DNA from: Syntrophomonadaceae bacterium
GTDB lineage: Bacteria > Bacillota > Dethiobacteria > DTU022 > UBA8154
Direction: 5' to 3'
Length of the DNA: 42,094 nt
Assembly: GCA_003563895.1 (NCBI GenBank)
Contig: PWTK01000026.1
Coordinates: forward strand, 1 to 42,094
The notes under the pieces: generated by a model
What the model was told of the DNA's origin: nothing
The model's input: the letters and a program-made list of their open reading frames with translations, nothing else
The model's database searches: none
Part shown: positions 7,311 to 15,457 of the stretch, piece after piece
Numbering within the stretch: the stretch's first letter is position 1
Layout of the letters: every line of letters starts with the position of its first letter
Translations under genes and position numbers: made by a program

Positions 7311-8444
7311 ATGAAAGCTGCTGAATTTGAGCAGGGGCCCATTCGCCCACCCAGCGAGGCGGAAAGCCTTCTGATAAGGGTTTCGCGAAACTGCCCCTGG
7401 AACCGGTGCCTTTTCTGCCCTGTGTACAAGGGGGAAAAGTTTTCCCGGCGTTCGGTGGAAGAAATAAAAAATGACATTATTTCCATCCGGCAGGCCGTCG
7501 ACAGAATCGAATCGCTGGCCTGGAAGGCGGGTGCAGGCGCGGAAGTTGACCGGCAGGTGCTGGAACTGGTTTATCGCTGGCACCCCGAGCTGCTGCAGGT
7601 CGGGATATGGCTTTATCGCGGTGCCAGAAACGTCTTTTTACAGGACGCCGACAGCATTAATCTTCCCGCCGACCGGCTGGCGGAGGTGGTCGCTTTCATC
7701 AAGGAGCAGTTTCCTTCCGTGCAAAGGATCACCACGTACGCCCGCTCCAAAACGGTCGATAAGAGAAGCGTTTCCGAGCTCTGCCGACTGAAAGAGGCCG
7801 GGCTTACCCGGGTGCATATAGGCCTTGAAACAGGGCATGACCCCCTGCTGGAATACATGCACAAGGGGGTAACGGCCGCGGAGCATGTCAGCGCCGGGCT
7901 CAAAGTCAAGGAAGCCGGCCTCAGCTTGAGCGAATACATCATCCTGGGGCTCGGGGGCAGGCATTTTTCCAGGGAGCATGCCCTGGATACGGCCCACGTG
8001 CTGAGCGAAATCGACCCTCATTTCACCAGGGTGCGCACCCTGGCCGTTCGCGAGGGCGTTCCCCTTTTCCGGCAGGTCCAGGACGAAGAATTTGAGCTCC
8101 TGGGTGACGATGAAATTGTGCGCGAAGAAAGGCTGCTCCTCGAGAACCTGGACGGAACAGGGTATTTTGTCAGTGACCACATCCTTAACCTGCTGGAAGA
8201 GGTCCAGGGGCGTCTCCCGCATGAAGTGCCTGCCATGCTGAACGCCATCGACCGCTATCTCGGTATGCTCCCCGAAAAGAGGTCCAACTTCAGGCTTGGA
8301 AGGAGGTTGGGGCTTTACAGGAGGTTGGCGGATATGGAGGAAAAAGCGCTCTACTCCCGCGTTGAGGGGATCAGAAATACCCTGCAGGAAGAGGGGAAGA
8401 GCGAAGAAGAATTGATCGAGCAGTACAGGGGGCGCTTTATTTAA
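7311..8444 (+). CDS. Radical SAM protein of unknown substrate
   Basis: A 377-residue radical SAM enzyme. Its cluster motif is RNCPWNRCLFC: cysteines 28, 33 and 36 give CX4CX2C instead of the usual CX3CX2C. Downstream are an Elp3/MiaB-like barrel with TRVHIGLETGHD and LSEYIILGLGG. The C-terminus is helical and basic. I see no TRAM, B12-binding or auxiliary-cluster domain, so the substrate cannot be named. ATG 7311 follows GAAAGGAG at normal spacing. It diverges from pcm and appears to be transcribed alone. Confidence 0.82.
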   Translation: MKAAEFEQGPIRPPSEAESLLIRVSRNCPWNRCLFCPVYKGEKFSRRSVEEIKNDIISIRQAVDRIESLAWKAGAGAEVDRQVLELVYRWHPELLQVGIWLYRGARNVFLQDADSINLPADRLAEVVAFIKEQFPSVQRITTYARSKTVDKRSVSELCRLKEAGLTRVHIGLETGHDPLLEYMHKGVTAAEHVSAGLKVKEAGLSLSEYIILGLGGRHFSREHALDTAHVLSEIDPHFTRVRTLAVREGVPLFRQVQDEEFELLGDDEIVREERLLLENLDGTGYFVSDHILNLLEEVQGRLPHEVPAMLNAIDRYLGMLPEKRSNFRLGRRLGLYRRLADMEEKALYSRVEGIRNTLQEEGKSEEELIEQYRGRFI

Positions 8445-8601
8445 AGAGCTGCTCACCGCGCCGGGTCGGCGGAAAAAAACCGGTGTCCGCAGGAAATACA
8501 GCAGGTGTTATCTTTGAAAGGCCGGTTTGCACTCCGAAACCGCACAGCCCGGGCTGCAATTTGTTCCAACGGGAGATATGGGATGAGGGCCGAAAGATTT
8601 T

Positions 8602-8613
8602 TTAATCGATTAA
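8602..8613. promoter_or_regulatory. 12-bp perfect palindrome just before a ribosome binding site
   Basis: TTAATCGATTAA at 8602-8613 overlaps the first bases of the AAGGAGG that serves the next gene. It could be an operator or simply A+T-rich leader sequence. No factor can be named. Confidence 0.3.
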
Positions 8614-8628
8614 GGAGGCATGATCTGA

Positions 8629-9222
8629 ATGGCCAGGCAGGGTGAGAACAGAGACCTTGAATCTCGGCAAGAGAGCAACCATCCCCGGAGGAAATGGTTT
8701 CGTGCGATGGCACTGGCCCTGGCTTTTTTGCTCGGTGGATTTGTCCTGGGGCAGGCAGTCGGTGCCGGTTCTCCCGCGGCTCCCGGCTCGGAGAGCGATC
8801 CCCTGGTGACCGCCAGCTGGGTGGAAGAGAAGCTGGACGCGCTTTTCCAGGCGATTCAGGATGAGCGGTACGAGAGGGAGAAGCTGGAGGACCGCATGAG
8901 CCAGGTGGAGGAAAACGGGGCGGACAGTCCCGCACCGGGCGAAAATGGAACACCGGCCCCGACATTTAAAGTGGTGGAGGTTCCTGCCGGCAGGATGGTG
9001 CTCACCGGACAGGGCACGGAAGTTGTTGTTCGGACGGGGCGCGTGGAAGCGATCGCAGGCCCTGCGGGCGGACTTTCTGACGTAACCGACGGCCGGAATC
9101 TCGATACGGGCGATACGGTGGAAAGGGATCACCTCATCATGTCTCCACGCGGAGACGGAAGGGGTTTAAAGGTTAACTCCAATGCGTACATTATAATCCG
9201 CGGCGATTATTCTCTGGAATAA
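8629..9222 (+). CDS. Membrane-anchored protein of unknown function
   Basis: The 197-residue protein starts with a basic, Arg/Glu-rich cytoplasmic segment (about 1-25). A single transmembrane helix follows (about 26-46, MALALAFLLGGFVLGQAVG). Next comes a linker beginning SDPLVTASWVEEKLD, with a short predicted coiled coil (about 60-90). The C-terminal beta-rich domain contains GQGTEVVVRTGRVEAIAG, GGLSDVTDG and SPRGDGRGL. I recall similar uncharacterised proteins in Clostridia but cannot name a function. The topology suggests that the C-terminal domain lies outside the membrane. AAGGAGG precedes ATG 8629 at 10 nt. The bifunctional-nuclease gene follows but has its own leader. Confidence 0.75.
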   Translation: MARQGENRDLESRQESNHPRRKWFRAMALALAFLLGGFVLGQAVGAGSPAAPGSESDPLVTASWVEEKLDALFQAIQDERYEREKLEDRMSQVEENGADSPAPGENGTPAPTFKVVEVPAGRMVLTGQGTEVVVRTGRVEAIAGPAGGLSDVTDGRNLDTGDTVERDHLIMSPRGDGRGLKVNSNAYIIIRGDYSLE

Positions 9223-9224
9223 AA

Positions 9225-9253
9225 TTTAAAGCGGTGCAATTATATGTTACAAT
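9225..9253 (+). promoter_or_regulatory. Possible promoter for the bifunctional nuclease-domain gene
   Basis: TTTAAA (9225-9230) and TACAAT (9248-9253) are 17 bp apart. The -35 is weak (4 of 6). The leader would be about 118 nt and would contain the ribosome-site hairpin at 9342-9369. Confidence 0.45.
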
Positions 9254-9327
9254 AAAGTTAAGCTGGCAAATATCCATTTGCTGAGCTGCGGGTTGTACAC
9301 CTTGACGATGTGCAGAACTTCAGCAGG

Positions 9328-9380
9328 AAGGAGGTGTGAAGCCCGGGAGGCTTCCATTGCCTGCCCGGGTAGGACATATG
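9328..9380 (+). promoter_or_regulatory. Shine-Dalgarno-hairpin-start element, bfn-type gene
   Basis: AAGGAGGTG (9328-9336) lies 41 nt from ATG 9378. Between them 9342-9351 pairs with 9359-9369: CCCGGG with CCCGGG and AGGC with GCCT, 10 bp with one bulged G and a 7-nt loop. Outside the hairpin 5 nt and 8 nt remain, 13 in all. The in-frame GTG 9336 overlaps the Shine-Dalgarno and TTG 9357 sits in the loop, so neither is a likely start. Confidence 0.7.
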
Positions 9381-9857
9381 ATTTCAGTGAAAGTGAAAGG
9401 TGTGGGGTTGGATCCTGATCAAAACCCGCTTCTTTTATTGATTGATCAGGAAGAAACGCTGATACTTCCCATCGGGATCGGGCTCAGCGAAGCGCAGGCC
9501 ATCTCTTTGAAGCTGGAAGGCCAGGCGCTCCCGCGCCCCCTCACCCACGACCTGATCCTCAATATCCTGAATCACCTGGAAGCGACGCTTCACAAGATCG
9601 TGGTGAACGATATCCAGGACGGGACATATTACGCGCAGGTTTATGTGGAGAAGGACGACCAATTATTCGAAATTGATGCCAGGCCCAGCGACGGTGTTGC
9701 CCTGGCCATATCCAGCAATGTCCCCCTGTTCATTGCGGACAAAGTAGCCGAGCAGTCCCTGCCTTTTGAGGACGTGCTGAAAGAGAACCTGGACAGCATC
9801 TTCGACAGCGTTGATGACGATGAGGACGAAGAGGACGAAGATAGGCCTCTCCATTAG
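9378..9857 (+). CDS. Bifunctional nuclease family protein (DUF151/BFN domain)
   Basis: The 159-residue protein consists of a BFN/DUF151 domain (about residues 1-135) and an acidic tail. Typical segments are VKVKGVGLDP, ETLILPIGIGLSEAQAISL, PLTHDLILNILNHL and EIDARPSDGVALAI. Some plant relatives have reported RNase and DNase activity; bacterial members are mostly uncharacterised. The tail DSVDDDEDEEDEDRP is strongly acidic. ATG 9378 gives the usual family N-terminus MISVKV, and its Shine-Dalgarno is brought near by the hairpin described at 9328-9380. A weak hairpin overlaps the stop codon. Confidence 0.87.
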   Translation: MISVKVKGVGLDPDQNPLLLLIDQEETLILPIGIGLSEAQAISLKLEGQALPRPLTHDLILNILNHLEATLHKIVVNDIQDGTYYAQVYVEKDDQLFEIDARPSDGVALAISSNVPLFIADKVAEQSLPFEDVLKENLDSIFDSVDDDEDEEDEDRPLH

Positions 9858-10122
9858 GCCCTTATTTATCAAGATCTGCGCATGTGCGGCAAGAATCATT
9901 GCGGCGGTTTGTCAAAAACTCAGCGGACTCTGGCCTGTCCCGATTGGGGGCGGCATCCCCCAAAAGGCCCTTCTGATACCCTTTAAAGTATAGAGATGTT
10001 TCTGTTCTGCCTCAAGCAGGGATTAGATAAAAGGCTCAAAGCAGCACCGGTTTTTTCTGCGAACTTGCCTGCTCTTTGCTTTTCAAGCCCGTTTTTATAA
10101 CCTGTCCAGGAGGTCCATCAAA

Positions 10123-11478
10123 GTGGCGAAAAAACACTTGAACGTTTTTCTGACCCTTCTTTTTTTGACAGTATTTTTGGTTAATTTCGGGGTTTCTGCT
10201 CCAGCTGAAGCCCGGGAAAGCCCCCTTGACATCTATCTCGTGGAGATGGAGGGGACGATTACACAAGGGAAATCTTCTTTTTTAGATCGCCAGATTTCTG
10301 CCATTGATGCGGAAGAGGTCCAGGCGATGGTCATCTTGTTGGACACACCCGGTGGCCTGGTTGATGCCACATTGGATCTGGCCAAGTCATTCGGCGAGTC
10401 TCCCGTGCCGATCATCGTTTTCGTAACACCATCGGGAGCCATTGCCGCTTCAGCCGGTGCCTTTATCCTGGTAAGCTCCGATATTGCCGCCATGTCTCCC
10501 GGCACCTCCGTTGGTGCGGCGATGCCCGTGGCCATTTCCCCGGCGGGAACGGGTGAGGCCGATGAGAAAACAACGAGCTTTCTGGCGGGACACATGGAAA
10601 GCCTGGCAGAGGAAAAGGGGCGCCCGCCGGACGTAGCCAGAAGGTTTGTCACGGAAAACCTGACGCTGAGCGCGCGGGAAGCCGAAGAAAAGGGAATAGC
10701 CGACCTGGTTGCACCCAACTTTCCCGCGCTCCTGGAAAGCCTGGACGGCTGGGAAGGGGTTAAGAACGAGCAGCCCTACACGCTGCAGACGGAAGGGGCA
10801 GCTGTAGTGGAGCAGGAGATGGATCTGCGCGAACGTTTCCAGGACGGTGTGAGCGATCCCCAGCTCGCTTTCATGCTGCTGATGGCCGGGGCCATGGGCC
10901 TCTACGTGGGCTTCGGCATGCCGGGCACCTTCGTGCCGGAAGTGCTGGGCGGGATCGCCCTGGTCCTCGGCATATACGGCCTGGGCATGTTTGATACCAA
11001 TACCGCGGGCATCATCTTGCTGGTGCTGGGCTTTGGCCTTTTGGCGGCGGAGTTATTTACCGGCGGGTTCGGAGTACTGGGCGTGGGCGGGGCGGCCTCG
11101 ATTGTGCTCGGCGCCATTCTGCTGCCCAGCGAGCCGCTGATGGCCCCGGACTGGTACTCCTCCTTCCTCGCCACGGCGATCGGTGTGGGCGCGGCGGTGG
11201 GTATCGTGGCCTTCATCATTGTATACATGTTTGCAAGCACCTGGCGACGCCGGAAGGAAGGGGCGGACTTTTTCCGTCCGGCCGAAAAGGTGGTGGTCAC
11301 ACAGGATCTTAATCCCGAAGGCACTGTTAAAATGCGCGGTGAAATCTGGAGGGCCAAAAGCAGTGATGGCTCCGAAATCCCAAAGGGTTCCCAGGCAGAA
11401 GTGGTTGACCAGGAGGGGCTGCTGCTTATTGTGCAAAGGCCGGGTGGAAAAGAGGATCAGCCCGGTTCAGATAAATAA
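10123..11478 (+). CDS. nfeD: NfeD family membrane-bound ClpP-class serine protease
   Basis: The 451-residue protein has a signal peptide (about 1-30, ending APAEA). A ClpP-like protease domain follows, then four to five membrane segments (about 245-365) and a C-terminal cytoplasmic OB-fold NfeD domain. By alignment with the archaeal 1510-N protease, the catalytic serine is S110 in AASAGAFI and the catalytic lysine is K149 in DEKTTSF. The relatives cleave stomatin-type proteins, and the next gene encodes exactly such a slipin. GTG 10123 lies 9 nt after AGGAGG. This long-form NfeD plus slipin pairing is a common operon. Confidence 0.92.
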   Translation: MAKKHLNVFLTLLFLTVFLVNFGVSAPAEARESPLDIYLVEMEGTITQGKSSFLDRQISAIDAEEVQAMVILLDTPGGLVDATLDLAKSFGESPVPIIVFVTPSGAIAASAGAFILVSSDIAAMSPGTSVGAAMPVAISPAGTGEADEKTTSFLAGHMESLAEEKGRPPDVARRFVTENLTLSAREAEEKGIADLVAPNFPALLESLDGWEGVKNEQPYTLQTEGAAVVEQEMDLRERFQDGVSDPQLAFMLLMAGAMGLYVGFGMPGTFVPEVLGGIALVLGIYGLGMFDTNTAGIILLVLGFGLLAAELFTGGFGVLGVGGAASIVLGAILLPSEPLMAPDWYSSFLATAIGVGAAVGIVAFIIVYMFASTWRRRKEGADFFRPAEKVVVTQDLNPEGTVKMRGEIWRAKSSDGSEIPKGSQAEVVDQEGLLLIVQRPGGKEDQPGSDK

Positions 11479-11518
11479 AGAGATGCCGGAAGGGTAATTT
11501 TGCGGACAAACACGAAAT

Positions 11519-11589
11519 AAGGAGGTGTAGAATCCGGTAGTCGGCTGATAAAAAAAGTATTATCAGCTGCCGGCGCCGGAAGCATTATG
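11519..11589 (+). promoter_or_regulatory. Shine-Dalgarno-hairpin-start element, slipin gene
   Basis: AAGGAGGTG (11519-11527) lies 59 nt before ATG 11587. The intervening sequence folds into one long hairpin. TCCGG (11533-11537) pairs with CCGGA (11576-11580), and 11542-11551 pairs with 11560-11569 (core GCTGATAA with TTATCAGC). There is an internal loop and an 8-nt end loop. Outside it only 5 nt and 6 nt remain, 11 in all (14 if the second ATG at 11590 is used). Confidence 0.65.
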
Positions 11590-12525
11590 ATGCTAGAAGC
11601 TTATCTTGCCTTGGTTTTCATCATTATTCTATTCCTTTACTCCGCCCTGAAGGTGGTAAGGGAGTTTGAGCGTTTGGTCGTGTTCCGGCTGGGCCGCCTG
11701 ATCGGCTCCCGGGGCCCGGGTTTGATCATTCTTATCCCCATCATTGACCGTTTTGTGCGCGTTTCCCTGCGGATTGTCACGCTGGACGTCCCCACGCAGG
11801 AAGTGATTACCCGGGACAACGTGACCTGCAGCGTGAATGCAGTCATTTATTACAGGGTGGTGGACTCCGACAACGCCATTGTTAACGTGGAAAACTTCAG
11901 GGAGGCGACAGCCCAGCTTTCCCAGACCACGCTGCGCAGCGTGGCCGGGCAGGCGGAACTGGATGAGCTGCTTTCCGAGCGGGAGAAACTCAACCAGCAG
12001 ATCCAGAAAATCCTGGACGACGCCACCGACCCCTGGGGTATCAAGGTGACCGCAGTGGAGATCAAAGACGTGGTGATCCCCGAAGCCCTGCAGCGGGCTA
12101 TTTCCCGCCAAGCGTCAGCAGAGAGGGAAAGAAGGGCCATCGTCATCCAGGGCGAAGGCGAAAAGCAGGCGTCCAAAAGGCTTTCCGAAGCGGCTTCTGT
12201 ATTGGGCCGGGTGCCTGGCGGCCTTTTCATGCGCCTTTTGCGCACCCTGCCGGAGATTGCCGGCCAGCCGGGCAATGTTATCGCCTTTCCGCTTCCCATG
12301 GAGCTGCGCTACCTGGGCGAAGCGCTCGATCTGTATATAGGTGATCAAAAAAGGCCTACGGGAACCCCTGTCTCTCCCCTGGAGGAGGAAGAAGAAGATT
12401 CCCTGCCTCCTGATGACACCCTTTCCGGCGGAAAGGGGCTTCCCGAGGAAGAAGATCTGCTGGGAGACGAAGGAGATGAAAACCTCCCGGGAGATGAAGG
12501 AGAAGGTGGAGAGGACAAAGAATAA
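11587..12525 (+). CDS. Slipin (SPFH/stomatin family) membrane protein
   Basis: The 312-residue protein has an N-terminal membrane-inserting helix (about 3-20) and a PHB/SPFH domain. Its signature parts are EFERLVVFRLGR, GPGLIILIPIIDR, TLDVPTQEVITRDNVT and SERERRAIVIQGEGEKQA-like coiled coil. A C-terminal tail of about 60 residues is very rich in Glu and Asp. Slipins form large membrane-associated oligomers, and their partner NfeD protease is encoded immediately upstream. Two consecutive ATG codons (11587, 11590) are possible starts. A strong terminator follows, so this ends the operon. Confidence 0.92.
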   Translation: MMLEAYLALVFIIILFLYSALKVVREFERLVVFRLGRLIGSRGPGLIILIPIIDRFVRVSLRIVTLDVPTQEVITRDNVTCSVNAVIYYRVVDSDNAIVNVENFREATAQLSQTTLRSVAGQAELDELLSEREKLNQQIQKILDDATDPWGIKVTAVEIKDVVIPEALQRAISRQASAERERRAIVIQGEGEKQASKRLSEAASVLGRVPGGLFMRLLRTLPEIAGQPGNVIAFPLPMELRYLGEALDLYIGDQKRPTGTPVSPLEEEEEDSLPPDDTLSGGKGLPEEEDLLGDEGDENLPGDEGEGGEDKE

Positions 12526-12562
12526 TCTCCAGGGCCGGGCAATTGCTTTGGGGAAAAGAATA

Positions 12563-12610
12563 ACAGCGGGGCTGTTCATGTGCGCGGTGCGGAGCAGCCC
12601 CGCTGTTTTT
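12563..12610 (+). terminator. Intrinsic terminator after slipin
   Basis: ACAGCGGGGCTG (12563-12574) and CAGCCCCGCTGT (12595-12606) form a perfect 12-bp stem followed by a run of T. Confidence 0.92.
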
Positions 12611-12667
12611 CGTTGAACATCTAGCGAACGTGTCTTTAACGAATTTGCGTAGACAATCCTAACCTGG

Positions 12668-12799
12668 TCACAGCCAGTGCCATAAAAGTTGAATTTCAAA
12701 ACGATCCCTACTAAACGTAGTAAACATTAGTGTTCACACGATCGCTTGAAAAAGTTTTGCCAAACTTACAAAGAACTTGAGAACTAAGGGCCTAAAGTT
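12668..12799 (-). repeat. Dispersed decayed coding fragment, copy B
   Basis: Read on the minus strand this gives NFRPLVLKFFVSLAKLFQAI, an in-frame TGA, about 13 further residues, then RFEIQLLWHWL and a stop. Copies C and D match the left part (RPLV..F..NLA..F); copies A and C match the right part. An open frame extends upstream to about 12925 and may be more of the same decayed gene. Origin unknown; a transposase C-terminus is inference. Confidence 0.65.
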
Positions 12800-13175
12800 T
12801 TGATTTCCCCACCCTGAAAGTGCAAAGCTGCCGTAAATAATCTCTTGTTTACAAAGGAGCATTTTTGTCCCTCTGATGGTGAAACGAAGCTTCATGGTTC
12901 TCTCTTTGGTGAGCCAGGAGCTCACCGGTGCTGCGAAACGGTTGACGGCAAGGTTTGTTCAGCTTATTCCAAAGGAGTGGGGCAGCGTTCAGGATAGCGG
13001 GGCTCATTTCTTGGGCGGTGTTGGATTAAGTCCACAGCGAAAGTTCACATATGCTGCTGCAACTCCAAGCCGCAGGGACGGTTACACTGGCATCCCAGGA
13101 ACTCCCTTCACTGCGCTCCAGAGACACTCGACCCAGCCCCTGTGGCGATGCTCTTTGCTTTTTTTCGCTGCCGGG
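12800..13175. other. Intergenic region, possibly decayed DNA
   Basis: No recognisable gene. A 7-bp hairpin, GGTGAGC with GCTCACC, lies at 12908-12926. Open frames cross the region on both strands but the translations look like non-coding composition. The right end holds the 3' side of the nitroreductase message; no clear terminator is seen for it. Confidence 0.45.
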
Positions 13176-13697
13176 TTAATCCACGTATTCGGTGACCTCC
13201 TTGAGCGGTCGCTTGGATGGGGGCGAAGGGTCTTCTGCAGGATAGCCCAGGGGAATCAGGGCAATGGGGCGGAGCCTTTCCAGGTCCAGCCCAAGCGCGT
13301 CCGCGGCCACCTTTTCTCGAAAAGCGCCGACCCAGCATGCGGCCAGCCCTTCCTCTACCGCACAGAGTAGCAGGTTTTCAATGGCCGCTGCCGTGTCCTG
13401 CAGCGCGTAAAGCTCGGCTCCGCGGCGTCCATAGGCGGCGGCGGAGCGCGGAAGCTCGGCGCAGACCACCAGCATCACCGGGGGTTCTGCCATCCAGCGC
13501 TGGCCCAGCGCCGCATTGGCCATCTGCCGCTGCACCTCTTTGTTTCGCACTACGAAAAACTTCCAGGGCTGAACATTCCCGGCGCTCGGGGCCATGCGGG
13601 CTGCTTCCAGCATCCTGTCCAGGGCTTCCTGGGGGAAAGCGTCCTTCTTGAAACGTCGTACGCTCCTGCGCTTTTTAATTGCTGTAAAAACGTCCAT
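13176..13697 (-). CDS. Nitroreductase family protein
   Basis: A 173-residue FMN-dependent nitroreductase-type enzyme. Typical parts are KKRRSVRRFKKDAFP (FMN phosphate contacts), ARMAPSAGNVQPWKFFVV, ALQDTAAAIENLLL and GLAACWVGAF. It is at the short end of the family. It probably acts as a cytoplasmic homodimer using NAD(P)H; the physiological electron acceptor is unknown. The start ATG 13697 is reached from its Shine-Dalgarno through a hairpin (see 13695-13736). It appears to be transcribed alone. Confidence 0.9.
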   Translation of the reverse strand: MDVFTAIKKRRSVRRFKKDAFPQEALDRMLEAARMAPSAGNVQPWKFFVVRNKEVQRQMANAALGQRWMAEPPVMLVVCAELPRSAAAYGRRGAELYALQDTAAAIENLLLCAVEEGLAACWVGAFREKVAADALGLDLERLRPIALIPLGYPAEDPSPPSKRPLKEVTEYVD

Positions 13698-13736
13698 GGA
13701 AGTCGCCGGTTTTCAACCGGCTGCAGCACCTCCTTT
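13695..13736 (-). promoter_or_regulatory. Shine-Dalgarno-hairpin-start element, nitroreductase gene
   Basis: On the minus strand AAAGGAGGTG (13736-13727) is followed by ctgca. A perfect 7-bp hairpin GCCGGTT-gaa-AACCGGC (13721-13705) comes next, then gacttcc and ATG 13697. The linear distance from Shine-Dalgarno to start is 29 nt; without the hairpin it is 12 nt. Confidence 0.75.
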
Positions 13737-14149
13737 ATAAAATTGTGTTTGCTCAGCCGCCAGCAAATTTTTTTCACAAACCTGAGAATTGCCATACAAA
13801 AGGTTGCATATCCCATTATACATGAGAAAGCCCGGTGTCTACAACCCAGGCACGCCTTGTGCTTTGCGCTGGGTTTTCGGCGGTTTTGCCCCTTTGCTGG
13901 CCTGGGGTCCGTGCCGCCTCCCTCGCCGTTCGCACCCGGGAAAACCGTTTTTTCTCGGGTGTTTTCCCCAAAAGACGACAAATGTTGCCGCCTCCGCACC
14001 CGCCGGCAAGGAGGCGACCCCCCTGCCTGGGCTTCTGCCCCTCTGAACGCGCCTCTCTTCAGCAAAAAAATTTAGTACCCTTACAGGGATCGGGCGGAGA
14101 AATATGGTATAAATAATACCAGGAAAAAAATTATCGAGGGGGCAGAAGG
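13737..14149. other. Divergent intergenic region between nitroreductase and hydrolase genes
   Basis: No gene seen in 413 bp. A TATAAT on the minus strand (13820-13815) could be the -10 of the nitroreductase promoter, but no good -35 stands at the right distance. On the plus side the A+T-rich tatggtataaataatacc at about 14104-14121 may be part of the hydrolase promoter. Open frames here look like shadows of G+C-rich sequence. Confidence 0.4.
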
Positions 14150-14944
14150 GTGCAGGAGGAAGCGCTGGAGATTCAGGTAGAAGGCATAGAGCTGGTGGGC
14201 CGGGTGTGCTGGCCGGAGAAGGGACCGGGCAGCAGTTCTCATAAAAATGCCCCCCTGCTTATTCTGTGCCACGGGATTCCCGGAAGCAAGCCGGATCAAA
14301 AAACGGTAGAAGAAGACGGGGGATACCCCGCCCTGGCTGAGCGGTGCTGCAGGGAAGGTTTTCCGGTTTTTTATTTCAACTTCCGCGGCACCGGAGAGAG
14401 CGGCGGCAACTTCGATTTGTCGGGCTGGAAGCGGGACCTGGCGGCGTGGCTGGACTACTGGGAGAAGCGGGAGCCGGGAAGGGCCTTTTGGCTTTGGGGC
14501 TTCAGCGGCGGCGCAGCGGTTTCGGCCTGCGTGGCGGCCCGGGATCCCCGCGTGCGCGCCGCGCTGCTGGCCGCCTGCCCGGCCCATTTTGACGGGCTGT
14601 TCCGCAGGGATGAGCTGGAAGGGATCATTGACCGCTTCCGCGATCTCGGCATCATCAGGGAAGCAGGCTTCCCGCCGGATCCGGAACAGTGGTTGAAGGA
14701 CATTCTTTCCATCAATCCGGAGCAGTGTATTGAAGGGGCGGCTTCGCGTCCGCTGCTGCTGGTGCACGGGAGTGAAGACGACATTGTTCCCCTGGAGCAT
14801 GCCTTCCGCCTGCAAGAAAAGACGGGTGGCAGGGCCCGGCTGATCATTGTGCCGGGGGCGGGGCACCAGTTGAGGAAGGAAGAAAAAGCGGTGGCAAATT
14901 GCCTGGAGTGGATGAAACAGTTGACCAAAAACAATCTTTTGTAA
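14150..14944 (+). CDS. Alpha/beta hydrolase
   Basis: The 264-residue protein has the complete alpha/beta-hydrolase triad. The oxyanion region is LILCHGIPGSKPDQ, the nucleophile elbow is GFSGGAA (G-x-S-x-G), the aspartate is in HGSEDDIVP and the histidine is in GAGHQL. It resembles cytoplasmic acyl-esterase or peptidase-like hydrolases; the substrate is unknown. GTG 14150 lies 7 nt after GAGGGGG. The thioesterase gene follows after 17 nt, so both may act on acyl esters, which is inference. Confidence 0.85.
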   Translation: MQEEALEIQVEGIELVGRVCWPEKGPGSSSHKNAPLLILCHGIPGSKPDQKTVEEDGGYPALAERCCREGFPVFYFNFRGTGESGGNFDLSGWKRDLAAWLDYWEKREPGRAFWLWGFSGGAAVSACVAARDPRVRAALLAACPAHFDGLFRRDELEGIIDRFRDLGIIREAGFPPDPEQWLKDILSINPEQCIEGAASRPLLLVHGSEDDIVPLEHAFRLQEKTGGRARLIIVPGAGHQLRKEEKAVANCLEWMKQLTKNNLL

Positions 14945-14961
14945 AAGGAGGGTTCAAGCAA

Positions 14962-15366
14962 ATGGAAATCAAGCCCGGTTTGAAAGGTTCGGCCAGTATG
15001 GAGGTCAGGGTGGGCAATACGGCGGTAGAGGTGGGAAGCGGCAGCGTGCCCGTTTTTGCCACCCCAATGCTGGTGGCCATCATGGAGAATGCCGCCATCA
15101 ACGCCTTAAAGGGACATCTTCCCGAAGGGAAAACCACGGTGGGAGGTTTTGTGCAGTGCCAGCATACGGCGCCAACCCCCATTGGGATGACGGTGACCGC
15201 CAATGCCGAGCTGGTGGAGGTCGACCGCAAACGATTGGTATTCAAAGTGGAGGCCTTTGACGAGCTGGAAAAGGTGGGTGGAGGGGAGCACCACCGCTTT
15301 ATCATCGGCCTGGAGGGCTTCATGAAGAACTCCGAGGAGAAAAAGAACCGCTGGGAGGGGAAGTAG
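14962..15366 (+). CDS. Hotdog-fold thioesterase (FlK-like)
   Basis: The 134-residue protein resembles the fluoroacetyl-CoA thioesterase-like hotdog family. It has VPVFATPMLVAIMENAA, then GGFVQCQHTAPTPIGMTV and HHRFIIGLEGF. Such proteins hydrolyse acyl-CoA thioesters as dimers or tetramers in the cytoplasm; most are housekeeping enzymes of unknown substrate. AAAGGAGGG precedes ATG 14962 at 9 nt. It is probably co-transcribed with the upstream hydrolase. Confidence 0.87.
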   Translation: MEIKPGLKGSASMEVRVGNTAVEVGSGSVPVFATPMLVAIMENAAINALKGHLPEGKTTVGGFVQCQHTAPTPIGMTVTANAELVEVDRKRLVFKVEAFDELEKVGGGEHHRFIIGLEGFMKNSEEKKNRWEGK

Positions 15367-15457
15367 AGATCCCGGCGGCTTTGCTTCAACCAGGCAATTA
15401 AGTTGCGGAGAAAAAGCGTACATTACATCATGACATCATGCAGGAAAGGGGACAGGG

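Noticed and set aside
9944..9963. Hairpin TTGGGGG-cggcat-CCCCCAA downstream of the bifunctional nuclease gene
   Set aside because: A sound 7-bp stem but no T run on either strand, so not called a terminator.
12876..13370. 164-codon plus-strand frame between slipin and nitroreductase
   Set aside because: It overlaps the 3' end of the nitroreductase gene, has no recognisable motifs and crosses likely decayed DNA.
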